Shown: piece after piece, positions 1 to 5,786 of the stretch
How the letters are laid out: every line of letters begins with the position of its first letter
Position numbering within the stretch: the first letter of the stretch is position 1
Assembly: GCA_002291985.1 (NCBI GenBank)
Contig: DBBB01000030.1
Coordinates: 1 to 6,704, forward strand
Direction: 5' to 3'
DNA length: 6,704 nucleotides
Source: Firmicutes bacterium UBA995
GTDB lineage: Bacteria; Bacillota; Sulfobacillia; UBA995
Notes under the pieces: generated by a model
Database searches by the model: none
What the model saw: only the letters and a program-made list of their open reading frames with translations
What the model was told of the DNA's origin: nothing
Made by a program: the position numbers and the translations under genes

Positions 1-374
1 AGCGGGAACAGGCGTGACGTCAGCAGGAAGTGGCCGAGGTGGTTGATGCCGAACTGGAGCTCGAACCCGTCGGCCGTGCGGCCGAGCGGTGGGGCCATGA
101 CCCCGGCGTTGTTGACCAGCACGTCAAGGCCTGACCAGCGACCGGCGACCGCCGCCATGAACTTGCGGACGTCGCCTTCCGAGGACACGTCGGCCACCAG
201 CGCGACTGCCTGGCCCCCCGCCTGCTCGATGAGCTGGGCCGTCTCCTCCGCCTGCTCGCGGCCGGCGTCGACCACCGCCACCCGCGCGCCCGCTGCTCCG
301 AAAGCGAGGGCCGTCGCCCGGCCGATGCCGAGTCCGCCGCCGGTCACCGCGACTACCTTGCCCGTAAAGCCCAT
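1..374 (-). CDS. Short-chain dehydrogenase/reductase (SDR), N-terminal part, cut by window edge
   Basis: The first 124 residues of a classical SDR, an NAD(P)-dependent oxidoreductase with a Rossmann fold, are visible. The nucleotide-binding motif TGGGLGIG lies at residues 11-18. An Asp at residue 36, at the end of the second beta strand, suggests NAD(H) rather than NADP(H). ADV at 61-63 and NNAG at 88-91 are the usual adenine-pocket and core motifs. NHLGHF at 111-116 resembles the retinol dehydrogenase/WWOX-like branch. The catalytic Ser and YxxxK lie beyond the left edge, so activity cannot be confirmed. The ATG at 374 is preceded by AGGGAGGT at 382-389, about 7 bases upstream. The gene follows the binding-protein gene on the same strand after 109 bases containing a strong hairpin. 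It may oxidise an alcohol group of the imported compound (inference); the substrate is unknown. Confidence 0.88.
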   Translation of the reverse strand, partial: MGFTGKVVAVTGGGLGIGRATALAFGAAGARVAVVDAGREQAEETAQLIEQAGGQAVALVADVSSEGDVRKFMAAVAGRWSGLDVLVNNAGVMAPPLGRTADGFELQFGINHLGHFLLTSRLFP

Positions 375-424
375 TTGCCGGACCTCCCTTGCTGCTTTCG
401 CCGGACAGCTCGAGTCGGGATAGA

Positions 425-456
425 GGGAGGGGCGCACACCCTCAAGCGCCCCTCCC
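425..456 (-). terminator. Perfect 11-bp hairpin between binding-protein and SDR genes
   Basis: GGGAGGGGCGC at 425-435 is exactly complementary to GCGCCCCTCCC at 446-456, with a 10-base loop. It lies between the stop of the binding-protein gene (484) and the SDR start (374). No run of T follows on either strand, so it is not a canonical Rho-independent terminator. Such hairpins after binding-protein genes often stop 3' decay or attenuate read-through, raising binding-protein output over the downstream gene. That role is inferred here. Confidence 0.5.
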
Positions 457-483
457 GCGCAGGTTGACGCGACTACCCGCAGT

Positions 484-1644
484 TCACTTCCCGGCCGCCT
501 GGAGGATTGCCTCCCAGTCGATCTCGGAGAGATGGGGGAGAGGAGTGAACTGGACCAGGTTACCCTTGTAGATGAGGCGGGGCCGCACGTCAAAGTGGGC
601 CGGCGGCTCCTGTCCGAGGACGGTCATGACGGCGTGCTTCACACCGTACCAGCCCCACTCGGGGAAGCCATGCCAGGCCTCGCCGACGAGGCGGCCTTCG
701 CGGATCCGGGTCATGGACTCGGCGGTACCGCCCTGGTTGAAGACCATGACGTCCTTCTGGCGGCCTGCCGCCTCAACGGCCAGCATGGCGCCAAGGCCGA
801 TCTCGCTGGACATGCCCCAGATGAAGTCGATGTCTCCTGCCTTATGCCTGGCCAGGATGTCTTCCGTGGCGGCGATGGACAGCGCCCGGTTCCAGTTGGT
901 CGCGATCACCGGATGGACTTCGACGACGTTCGGGAACTTCTTTAATACCGAACGGAAACCGTCTAGCCGGGCCTGAGAGAAGAAGCTGCCGGCAACGCCT
1001 TCCAGCAGGGCACCGCGAGCCCGGATGGTCGCGGGGTCGACATTGGCGTACAGGTTCTCCCACCAGGCCAGGTCGAGGAAGTCGGTGGGCTTGACTTGCA
1101 CGGTGGGGCCGGTGCCGAGCACTCCCGGGCCGCCAAAGTAGTCGAGCACCGCATAGGCGGTGACCGCGCCGGCGGTGAAGTTATCGAAGCCGACGAAGGA
1201 CGCTACTTCAACCCCTTCGAAGGGGCCCAGCAAGTTGACGACGATTATGGGGATGCCGGCTCGATTGGCCTTCTGAAGCACCGGGGTGAGGGCCTTCACG
1301 TCCGCGGGGGATATGGCGATGACATCCACCCCGCGGGCGATGAAGTCCTCAACGATTGCCACCTGGTCGGCATAGGCGACGTGCGTGGCCGGCGAACGGG
1401 CAATCACCTCGACGTGAACGCCAGCCTCACGGGCGTTCGCTGCCGACTCGATGAAGAAGTCGGTCGCAGTCTTGAACACGCCGGTGATGTCCGGAGGCGT
1501 GAAGCCGATCACGATCTTGTCGGTCCGGTAGGGCGATACTACTTCATCTGCGGCCCTTTGTCCGGCGACAATGTAGCCCAGCGCCACCGCGAGGACGATC
1601 ACCAGGACCACCAGGATGGCGACGATCTTGTTCTGGCTTTTCAT
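484..1644 (-). CDS. Sugar-type periplasmic binding protein (type 1 fold), membrane-anchored or secreted
   Basis: This 386-residue protein matches the two-lobed sugar-binding family of ABC importers and some sensors. A basic N-terminus (MKSQNK) precedes a hydrophobic segment at about residues 7-28. No lipobox Cys follows, so it is not a lipoprotein. Signal peptidase cleavage after VAG is possible, as is retention as a membrane anchor. The family signature ADQVAIVEDFIARGVDVIAIS is followed by KANRAGIPIIVVN, ending the first lobe. The second lobe carries DIDFIWGMSSEIGLGAM and MVFNQGG. The ATG at 1644 is chosen because GAGGGGGG (1651-1658) ends 6 bases upstream. A TTG immediately before it (1647) would add one residue. 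The gene lies 161 bases downstream of the GntR gene on the same strand, and no convincing promoter is visible in the gap, so co-transcription is likely. No permease or ATPase gene is in the window. The ligand is probably a sugar or derivative, not identifiable. Confidence 0.85.
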   Translation of the reverse strand: MKSQNKIVAILVVLVIVLAVALGYIVAGQRAADEVVSPYRTDKIVIGFTPPDITGVFKTATDFFIESAANAREAGVHVEVIARSPATHVAYADQVAIVEDFIARGVDVIAISPADVKALTPVLQKANRAGIPIIVVNLLGPFEGVEVASFVGFDNFTAGAVTAYAVLDYFGGPGVLGTGPTVQVKPTDFLDLAWWENLYANVDPATIRARGALLEGVAGSFFSQARLDGFRSVLKKFPNVVEVHPVIATNWNRALSIAATEDILARHKAGDIDFIWGMSSEIGLGAMLAVEAAGRQKDVMVFNQGGTAESMTRIREGRLVGEAWHGFPEWGWYGVKHAVMTVLGQEPPAHFDVRPRLIYKGNLVQFTPLPHLSEIDWEAILQAAGK

Positions 1645-1662
1645 CAACTGCCCCCCTCGTTA

Positions 1663-1678
1663 TGGTGAGACCAGTCTC
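1663..1678. promoter_or_regulatory. Small overlapping dyads upstream of binding-protein gene (possible operator)
   Basis: The gap between the GntR and binding-protein genes (1645-1805) contains TGGT-GAG-ACCA at 1663-1673 overlapping GAGAC-CA-GTCTC at 1667-1678, just upstream of the ribosome binding site. TGGT/ACCA half-sites resemble the published DasR-type operators of HutC-subfamily GntR regulators, but the arms are short. Otherwise the gap shows no clear -35/-10 pair. It could be an operator or an mRNA stem. Confidence is low. Confidence 0.25.
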
Positions 1679-1805
1679 GTTCTGATCTGTCTTCCCGAAA
1701 CCACACCTTGGTCCATGTCTGGCCGGACGACCGTTTGCACTTCTCTACACACTCACCTCGCTTCCCACGCCTTCGAACCGGCCTCGCCCTACCCGGAATG
1801 GCCCA

Positions 1806-2633
1806 TCAGGGGTCCATCCCCGTGAACAACTCGTGAAGCGATAGACCCTGATGGGGGCCGCGTACCAGCTCGACGCGAAACCCGCTGCGATCTCCCCGGT
1901 GCAGAGCTTCGTAATGCTCCACCGGTCTACCGTCTTCCAGGCAGGATACGCTCTTGAGCAGCAGCAGCGGGAATCCGGGGTCGATGTCCAGGAGGTCGGC
2001 CATGCGCTCGCTCGCACCCACCGCCTCGATGGTGCGGCGGCTACGGACGATGGTGAGGCCGAAGCGGGATTCCATCACCGCGTAAAGGGACTGGGTGGCC
2101 AGATCCTCGTGAACCAGATCTGGGCAAAAATGTTCGGGAATGTGGGCCCGCACATGGGTAATGGGCTCGCCGTTGACGTAACGCAGCCGATCGATGCGGA
2201 TGACGCGCTGGCCCGGGGTGAGTTCCAGAAGGCCCGCCAGCCAGCGCCCCGCCGCAATCACCGAGAAGTCAAGGACCTTCGAGGTTGTCTGCAAATCGCG
2301 CCCCGCCATGTCCTTGTAGAAGCCGGTCAGGCTCTGCATCAAATTGCCGATGATCTTGGGTCGGGCCACGAAAGTGCCTTTCCCCTTGTGCCGGACCAGT
2401 AGACCCTCGTTGACCAGTTCGTTCAGCGCTTGCCGCACCACCGTGCGGCTGACGCCGAACTCATGACACAGGTCCTGTTCCGACGGTATCTGATCTCCCT
2501 CGCGCAGGGTATCTTCGTCGATGAGGGACTTGAGACTCTCCTTGAGCTGGTAGTAATAGGGGATCGCCGTGTCCTTGTTGATGCGCGCGCTCGTGAGCTT
2601 CGAGACCGGCGACCGTTCTGCCACCCATGTCAT
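1806..2633 (-). CDS. GntR-family transcriptional regulator, HutC subfamily (wHTH + UTRA)
   Basis: A 275-residue DNA-binding repressor-type protein with the usual HutC layout. A winged helix-turn-helix spans about residues 24-91: PYYYQLKESLKSLI, then IPSEQDLCHEFGVSRTVVRQAL with the recognition helix at about 61-73, and the wing GKGTFVA at 84-90. A UTRA ligand-binding domain follows at about 110-255, including RIDRLRYVNGEPITHVRAHIP and ASERMADLLDI. UTRA domains bind small effectors, often sugars, sugar phosphates or organic acids. It is the first leftward gene, divergent from the epimerase/AOR operon, with paired dyads in both promoters, so it is the likely local regulator (inference). Start choice is uncertain. 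The ATG at 2633 has only a weak AGG 8 bases upstream and AAGGG directly abutting it. A GTG at codon 4 (2624) has AAGGG at an acceptable 9-base distance. Both give an intact DNA-binding domain. Confidence 0.92.
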   Translation of the reverse strand: MTWVAERSPVSKLTSARINKDTAIPYYYQLKESLKSLIDEDTLREGDQIPSEQDLCHEFGVSRTVVRQALNELVNEGLLVRHKGKGTFVARPKIIGNLMQSLTGFYKDMAGRDLQTTSKVLDFSVIAAGRWLAGLLELTPGQRVIRIDRLRYVNGEPITHVRAHIPEHFCPDLVHEDLATQSLYAVMESRFGLTIVRSRRTIEAVGASERMADLLDIDPGFPLLLLKSVSCLEDGRPVEHYEALHRGDRSGFRVELVRGPHQGLSLHELFTGMDP

Positions 2634-2641
2634 CCCTTACG

Positions 2642-2652
2642 CCTGTAATGAT
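2642..2652. repeat. 11-mer CCTGTAATGAT, copy 1, in repressor leader
   Basis: This is identical to 2915-2925. On the leftward transcript it lies roughly 15-25 bases after the predicted start and just before the GntR start codon. Being shared by both divergent leaders, it is a candidate binding site; chance is possible but unlikely for an exact 11-mer placed this way. Confidence 0.4.
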
Positions 2653-2673
2653 GTAACTACTGCCCGTATCTGA

Positions 2674-2702
2674 ATTTTAGACCAGGGGTATCCCCGTGTC
2701 AA
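2674..2702 (-). promoter_or_regulatory. Sigma-70-type promoter for the GntR gene
   Basis: Read leftward, a perfect -35 box TTGACA (2697-2702) is followed by a 17-base spacer and a -10 box TAAAAT (2674-2679), five of six consensus bases. Transcription should start near 2667, leaving a leader of about 34 bases before the GntR start. It is one of the best consensus matches in the window. The spacer carries an inverted repeat (2680-2700). Confidence 0.8.
2680..2700. promoter_or_regulatory. Candidate operator O1 within the GntR promoter
   Basis: A 21-bp dyad: left arm GAC, two unpaired bases, GGGG; centre TAT; right arm CCCC, two unpaired bases, GTC. Seven base pairs per side are symmetric. It covers the whole promoter spacer and part of the -35 box, so a bound protein would block RNA polymerase. 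A related site (2885-2904) lies in the same position of the opposite promoter, matching at 16 of 21 aligned positions with one gap. The GntR protein is the natural candidate to bind it (inference). Confidence 0.55.
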
Positions 2703-2703
2703 T

Positions 2704-2787
2704 AGCCCGGTGACTGGCTTAGCCCGGTGACTGGCTTAGCCCGGTGACTGGCTTAGCCCGGTGACTGGCTTAGCCCGGTGACTGGCT
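2704..2787. repeat. Five tandem copies of a 17-bp unit
   Basis: The unit AGCCCGGTGACTGGCTT is repeated without any mismatch at 2704, 2721, 2738 and 2755, with a fifth copy from 2772 that loses only its last base. Each of the four junctions forms the dyad GGCT-T-AGCC. The array starts one base beyond the end of the repressor's -35 box and ends about 95 bases before the -35 of the rightward promoter. There are no spacers, so it is not a CRISPR. A 17-base period is not a multiple of three and no gene spans it. It could be a multi-site protein target or a slippage-prone minisatellite. Confidence 0.95.
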
Positions 2788-2882
2788 GTGAACGGTGGGG
2801 GTTCTGACTGCCGAGGTCGGTCAAGGCGCCAAGAGGGGGCGACGGGGCAGGAGCGACGCGCGTTTGCCGCCCGTGACAGGCA

Positions 2883-2911
2883 TTGACAAGGTCAACCCCG
2901 TGTCCTAAACT
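2883..2911 (+). promoter_or_regulatory. Sigma-70-type promoter for the epimerase/AOR operon
   Basis: A perfect -35 box TTGACA (2883-2888), a 17-base spacer and a -10 box TAAACT (2906-2911), four of six consensus bases, predict transcription from about 2918. It has the same architecture as the divergent repressor promoter and would drive epimerase, AOR, sulfur carrier and hydroxyacid dehydrogenase as one transcript. The leader to the ATG at 3029 is about 110 bases. Confidence 0.75.
2885..2904. promoter_or_regulatory. Candidate operator O2 within the operon promoter
   Basis: A 20-bp imperfect dyad with left arm GACA-n-GG and right arm CC-n-TGTC. Its GACA is part of the -35 box, and the element spans the spacer up to the base before the -10 box. 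The right part CCCCGTGTC (2896-2904) is identical to 2692-2700 in O1. Its placement suits repression by occlusion. Confidence 0.5.
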
Positions 2912-2914
2912 GAA

Positions 2915-2925
2915 CCTGTAATGAT
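2915..2925. repeat. 11-mer CCTGTAATGAT, copy 2, at the operon transcript start
   Basis: This is identical to 2642-2652. With the next three bases it forms an imperfect palindrome with CCT/AGG ends (2915-2928), overlapping the predicted transcription start of the rightward promoter. It is a candidate second operator class or a leader element. Confidence 0.4.
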
Positions 2926-2961
2926 AGGATCACAACATATGAGACGGCGAGCCGTATAGCT

Positions 2962-3023
2962 GGAGGAACACGTGGAGCTCGGCAAGTGCGGCGCGGGTCG
3001 GGCACGACCTCGAACGGCGGAGG
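2962..3023 (+). promoter_or_regulatory. Two ribosome binding sites giving alternative epimerase starts
   Basis: GGAGG at 2962-2966 stands 5 bases before an in-frame GTG (2972). GGAGG at 3019-3023 stands 5 bases before the ATG (3029). Both are equally good on paper. The 19 residues between the starts are Arg/Gly/Ala-rich and outside the family fold, so the second site is taken as the main one. Confidence 0.6.
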
Positions 3024-3028
3024 TGACG

Positions 3029-3925
3029 ATGGTGGGGAAGTTCAAGTATGCGGTGAGCAACTGGATCTACGGCGGCGAAGATCTGGAACTCACGTACCGG
3101 CGTTTGAGTCGCGCCGGGTTCGACGGGGTGGAACTCGTGGGCGAGCCGGACTGCCTTGACCCGGAAAGAGTACTCGCCCTGAACCGCGAGTACGGCCTGA
3201 AGGTAGCGTCGGTGCTCAGTTGGTGCCTCTGGCCGATCGCCTCCCGCGACCTCGCTCACCCCGACCCGGGGCTACGCGGCCAGGCGGTCGAGTACATCGC
3301 GCGCAACGTTGACCTGGCGAGTGCGGTAGGGGCGCCCATGGTGGTGGTGATACCCGCCCCGGCCGGCCGGCCGGCGCCTCACGGTGCTGGAGACGATGCC
3401 TCCGCCTGGCAACGGCTCGCGCAGACAGAATGGCAACAGGCGGCGGATTCAGTACGAAAGGCGGCGGACTACGCCGCGAAGCGCGGCGTGTTGATCGCCG
3501 TCGAGCCGATCAATCGTTTCGAGTCTTACCTGGTGAACAGCGCCGCCCAGGGGGTGGCGTTCGTCCGGGCGGTCGACAGGGAAAACGTGAAACTACATCT
3601 CGACACGTTCCACATGCACATCGAGGACCCCGACATCCAGGACGCGATTCGCCTTGCTGGTCCCCTGCTGGTGAACATGCACCTTTCCGACAGCAACCGG
3701 CAGGCGATCGGGCGCGGCCATTTCGATTTCCGAGGGCTGCTGCGGGCCCTCAGCGCCATCGACTACGCCGGCTATCTCGTGTTAGAGCCTTTGCCGGCCC
3801 ATCCCAATCCCTTCATAGGCGGCAGACTGGAAGAGCACCGCGCCCGCCGGGATGATGACGTCACAGACAGCATTGCCTTCTTGCGCGGCCTCGAACGCGG
3901 GCTCGGTCAAAGGCCGGCCGGCTGA
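3029..3925 (+). CDS. TIM-barrel sugar isomerase, ketose 3-epimerase-like (D-tagatose/D-psicose 3-epimerase family)
   Basis: A 298-residue protein of the xylose isomerase-like/AP endonuclease 2 TIM-barrel superfamily. Counted from the ATG at 3029, the active-site set is complete: Glu159 (VEPINRFE), Asp192 and His195 (HLDTFHMH), His218 and Arg224 (MHLSDSNR), Glu253 (LEP). The intervals 33, 3, 23, 6 and 29 equal those of the metal and substrate ligands of Pseudomonas cichorii D-tagatose 3-epimerase (E152, D185, H188, H211, R217, E246, from memory). The expected reaction is metal-dependent C3 epimerisation of a free ketose in the cytoplasm. Hydroxypyruvate isomerase or IolE-like roles are the main alternatives. 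It is the first gene of the rightward operon, 40 bases before the AOR start. A GTG start at 2972 would add 19 residues. Confidence 0.87.
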   Translation: MVGKFKYAVSNWIYGGEDLELTYRRLSRAGFDGVELVGEPDCLDPERVLALNREYGLKVASVLSWCLWPIASRDLAHPDPGLRGQAVEYIARNVDLASAVGAPMVVVIPAPAGRPAPHGAGDDASAWQRLAQTEWQQAADSVRKAADYAAKRGVLIAVEPINRFESYLVNSAAQGVAFVRAVDRENVKLHLDTFHMHIEDPDIQDAIRLAGPLLVNMHLSDSNRQAIGRGHFDFRGLLRALSAIDYAGYLVLEPLPAHPNPFIGGRLEEHRARRDDDVTDSIAFLRGLERGLGQRPAG

Positions 3926-3965
3926 TCGCCAGGCCTCGCATCGACCAGTCCAGGGGAGGTTGGCG

Positions 3966-5786
3966 ATGTTCAGCGGAGGGTACCGGGGTAAACTGTTGCG
4001 AGTCGATCTGGCTCGCGAGCGTCACACGATCGAGCCCGTGCCCGACACTATCCTCGAGCAGTACCTGGGCGGCCGGGGGGTGGCCGCCCATTACTACCAC
4101 GAGGGAATGGGTTCCTCCGTGGATCCGCTTTCGCCCGCCAACAAACTGATCTTCTTCACCGGCCCTCTCACCGGCTTGCCCCTGCCCGCCACCACCAAGT
4201 TTCAGTGCGCTACCCGGTCGCCCGAGACCGGCATCTACCTGTGCACCAACTCCAGCGGCGAGGTAGGACCCTATCTCAAGCGCCAGGGATATGACGGGTT
4301 GATCATCGAAGGGCAGGCTCGGCGGGACCTCTACCTCGCCCTGGCCGATGGTCAGGTGGAGTTCCGCGACGCATCAGACCTGGTGATGCTCGACACGCCC
4401 GCCGCCATCAAGGCGGTGCGGGCGGATGGGGAGGCGCCCGACGCCGCCGTCATGGCGATTGGACCGGCGGCGTACAACGATGTGCGCTACGCCTGCATCA
4501 TGGTGGGCGATCGCAGCTTCGGCAGAGGCGGCGCCGGCAGGGTTATGGCCGCCAAGCGACTCAAGGCGGTGGCCGTCAGCAGCCGGGGCGAGATCCCCGT
4601 GGCCAATCCTGCCCGCATCAAAGAGATCCTCCCGGCCGCGGCCAAGAACGCCCGGGAAACGAAGCGCGCCCATAACCTGTTCGGGACCAATCAGTACACC
4701 GAAGTCATGAATGAGCTGGGGTGCTACTCGGTAAGGAATTTCACCAGCGGCGTGTTCGAGGGGGCGGCGACTCTCAGCAAGGATTACGTGACCCGTCACT
4801 ATAAGGACCGAAGTTCGGCGTGTTTCCGATGTCCCGTGGCTTGCGCCCAGGTCTGCTCGGTCCGCGAGGGCCCGCTGGCCGGGGCGGTCAGCGACCCCGA
4901 GTATGAGACGGTGGGCACGCTTGGTGGGGTATGCGGCGTATCCGACTTTGCCGCCGTCATCGCCGGCAATCAGCTTTGCGATGAGTACGGCATCGACACC
5001 ATGACCGTTGGCTGCGTGATCGGCTATGCCATGGAGTGCTACGAGCGCGGGCTCTTCACCCGGGAGGACACCGGGGGATTGGAACTCCGGTTTGGCGATG
5101 CGGCGGTCATGCTGGAGCTGATCCGCCAGATCGGCCGGGGCGTGGGGTTCGGATCGCTGCTGGGCAAGGGTTTTCGCGAACTCGCGCGTACCCACCCGGC
5201 CACCGCCTACTACATGATGCACGTCAAGGGCATGGCCTTCGCCGCCTACGAGCCGCGGGGCTTCTACGGCATGGCCCTCGCCTACGGGACCTCGAGCCGG
5301 GGGGCGTGCCACAACGTCGGAGGCTGGACCATCCGCGACGAGTTGCTCACCGGCGAGTACGACCGGTTCGCTCTCGAGGGCAAGGGCGAACTGGTAAAGC
5401 GGCTTCAGGATACCCGGGGCTACATCGACAGCCTGGGAATCTGCACGGTCGTCCGCAGTTCCATGGGGTTCACGGACTCGCCCACGGGCGATGTGTTGCT
5501 GGCCGCAACGGGAGTCGATTTTACGCCCCGCCTGATGACCATCGGCGAACGGGTCATTGATCTCGAGCGGACGATCCTGGTCCGGGAGGGGATCACCCGC
5601 AAGGACGACTACTTGCCGGACCGGATCTTCACCGAGCCGCTGCCGGAAGGGCCGGCGAAGGGCCGGATGCTCACGCGCGAGATGTACGATGTGATGCTCG
5701 ATGAGTACTACCGCCTGCGCCGCTGGGATAGACGGGGCGTTCCCGCCTGCCCGACCGAGGGCGCCGACAGGGAGGCAGCCGGTTGA
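3966..5786 (+). CDS. aor: Aldehyde ferredoxin oxidoreductase (tungsten-pterin, [4Fe-4S])
   Basis: This protein oxidises an aldehyde to the carboxylate, passing electrons to ferredoxin in the cytoplasm; the family uses a tungsten bis-pterin centre and one [4Fe-4S] cluster. From the ATG at 3966 it has 606 residues, against about 605 for Pyrococcus furiosus AOR. The cluster ligands are CFRCPVAC (Cys286, Cys289, Cys293) and Cys493. Pterin-binding motifs are DEYGID (339-344) and DSLGIC (488-493). PEYET (311-315) and the His in GACHN (449) match the Glu and His near tungsten in the family. GGRG near residue 35 and FTGPLTG at 64-70 belong to the N-terminal domain. GGGGAGG (3953-3959) lies 6 bases upstream of the ATG; the frame stays open upstream to 3852, but that part overlaps the epimerase and is not family-like. 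The stop overlaps the start of the sulfur-carrier gene. All key residues are present. The aldehyde is unknown; a sugar-derived aldehyde is inferred from neighbours. Confidence 0.95.
   Translation: MFSGGYRGKLLRVDLARERHTIEPVPDTILEQYLGGRGVAAHYYHEGMGSSVDPLSPANKLIFFTGPLTGLPLPATTKFQCATRSPETGIYLCTNSSGEVGPYLKRQGYDGLIIEGQARRDLYLALADGQVEFRDASDLVMLDTPAAIKAVRADGEAPDAAVMAIGPAAYNDVRYACIMVGDRSFGRGGAGRVMAAKRLKAVAVSSRGEIPVANPARIKEILPAAAKNARETKRAHNLFGTNQYTEVMNELGCYSVRNFTSGVFEGAATLSKDYVTRHYKDRSSACFRCPVACAQVCSVREGPLAGAVSDPEYETVGTLGGVCGVSDFAAVIAGNQLCDEYGIDTMTVGCVIGYAMECYERGLFTREDTGGLELRFGDAAVMLELIRQIGRGVGFGSLLGKGFRELARTHPATAYYMMHVKGMAFAAYEPRGFYGMALAYGTSSRGACHNVGGWTIRDELLTGEYDRFALEGKGELVKRLQDTRGYIDSLGICTVVRSSMGFTDSPTGDVLLAATGVDFTPRLMTIGERVIDLERTILVREGITRKDDYLPDRIFTEPLPEGPAKGRMLTREMYDVMLDEYYRLRRWDRRGVPACPTEGADREAAG

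Larger units (their letters stand above)
2634..3028. other. Divergent control region between repressor and epimerase/AOR operon
   Basis: About 395 bases without a convincing gene. From left to right it holds: one copy of an 11-mer, the leftward promoter with a dyad over its spacer, five 17-bp tandem repeats, a plain GC-rich stretch (2788-2882), the rightward promoter with a related dyad, the second 11-mer, and two ribosome binding sites. In the plain stretch I see only a weak imperfect dyad with TGAC/GTCA ends at 2805-2823. A small GGTCG/CGACC hairpin at 2996-3009 sits just upstream of the second ribosome binding site. Confidence 0.8.

Noticed and set aside
43..423. 126-codon open frame on the plus strand
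   Set aside because: It is antisense to the SDR gene, whose Rossmann motifs are unmistakable; the plus-strand product is low-complexity Pro/Ala/Ser/Thr.
1096..1668. 190-codon open frame on the plus strand
   Set aside because: It is antisense to the binding-protein gene, with a composition typical of a shadow frame.
1809..1821. GGGG/CCCC mini-hairpin at the end of the GntR gene as a terminator
   Set aside because: The stem is only four pairs, inside the coding sequence, with no following T-run.
2704..2787. CRISPR-like array
   Set aside because: The units are 17 bp, directly abutting, with no spacers; this is a tandem repeat.
2805..2823. Imperfect dyad with TGAC/GTCA ends as an operator
   Set aside because: Several mismatches inside, no counterpart elsewhere and no promoter contact; probably chance.
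3852..3965. Upstream extension of the AOR frame by 38 codons
   Set aside because: It overlaps the epimerase gene, has no family similarity, and a strong ribosome binding site stands before the ATG at 3966, where AORs normally begin.
4374..5312. Long open frame (312 codons) on the minus strand
   Set aside because: It lies wholly opposite the well-supported AOR gene, its translation is His/Gly/Ala-rich without a recognisable fold, and such antisense frames are common in GC-rich DNA.
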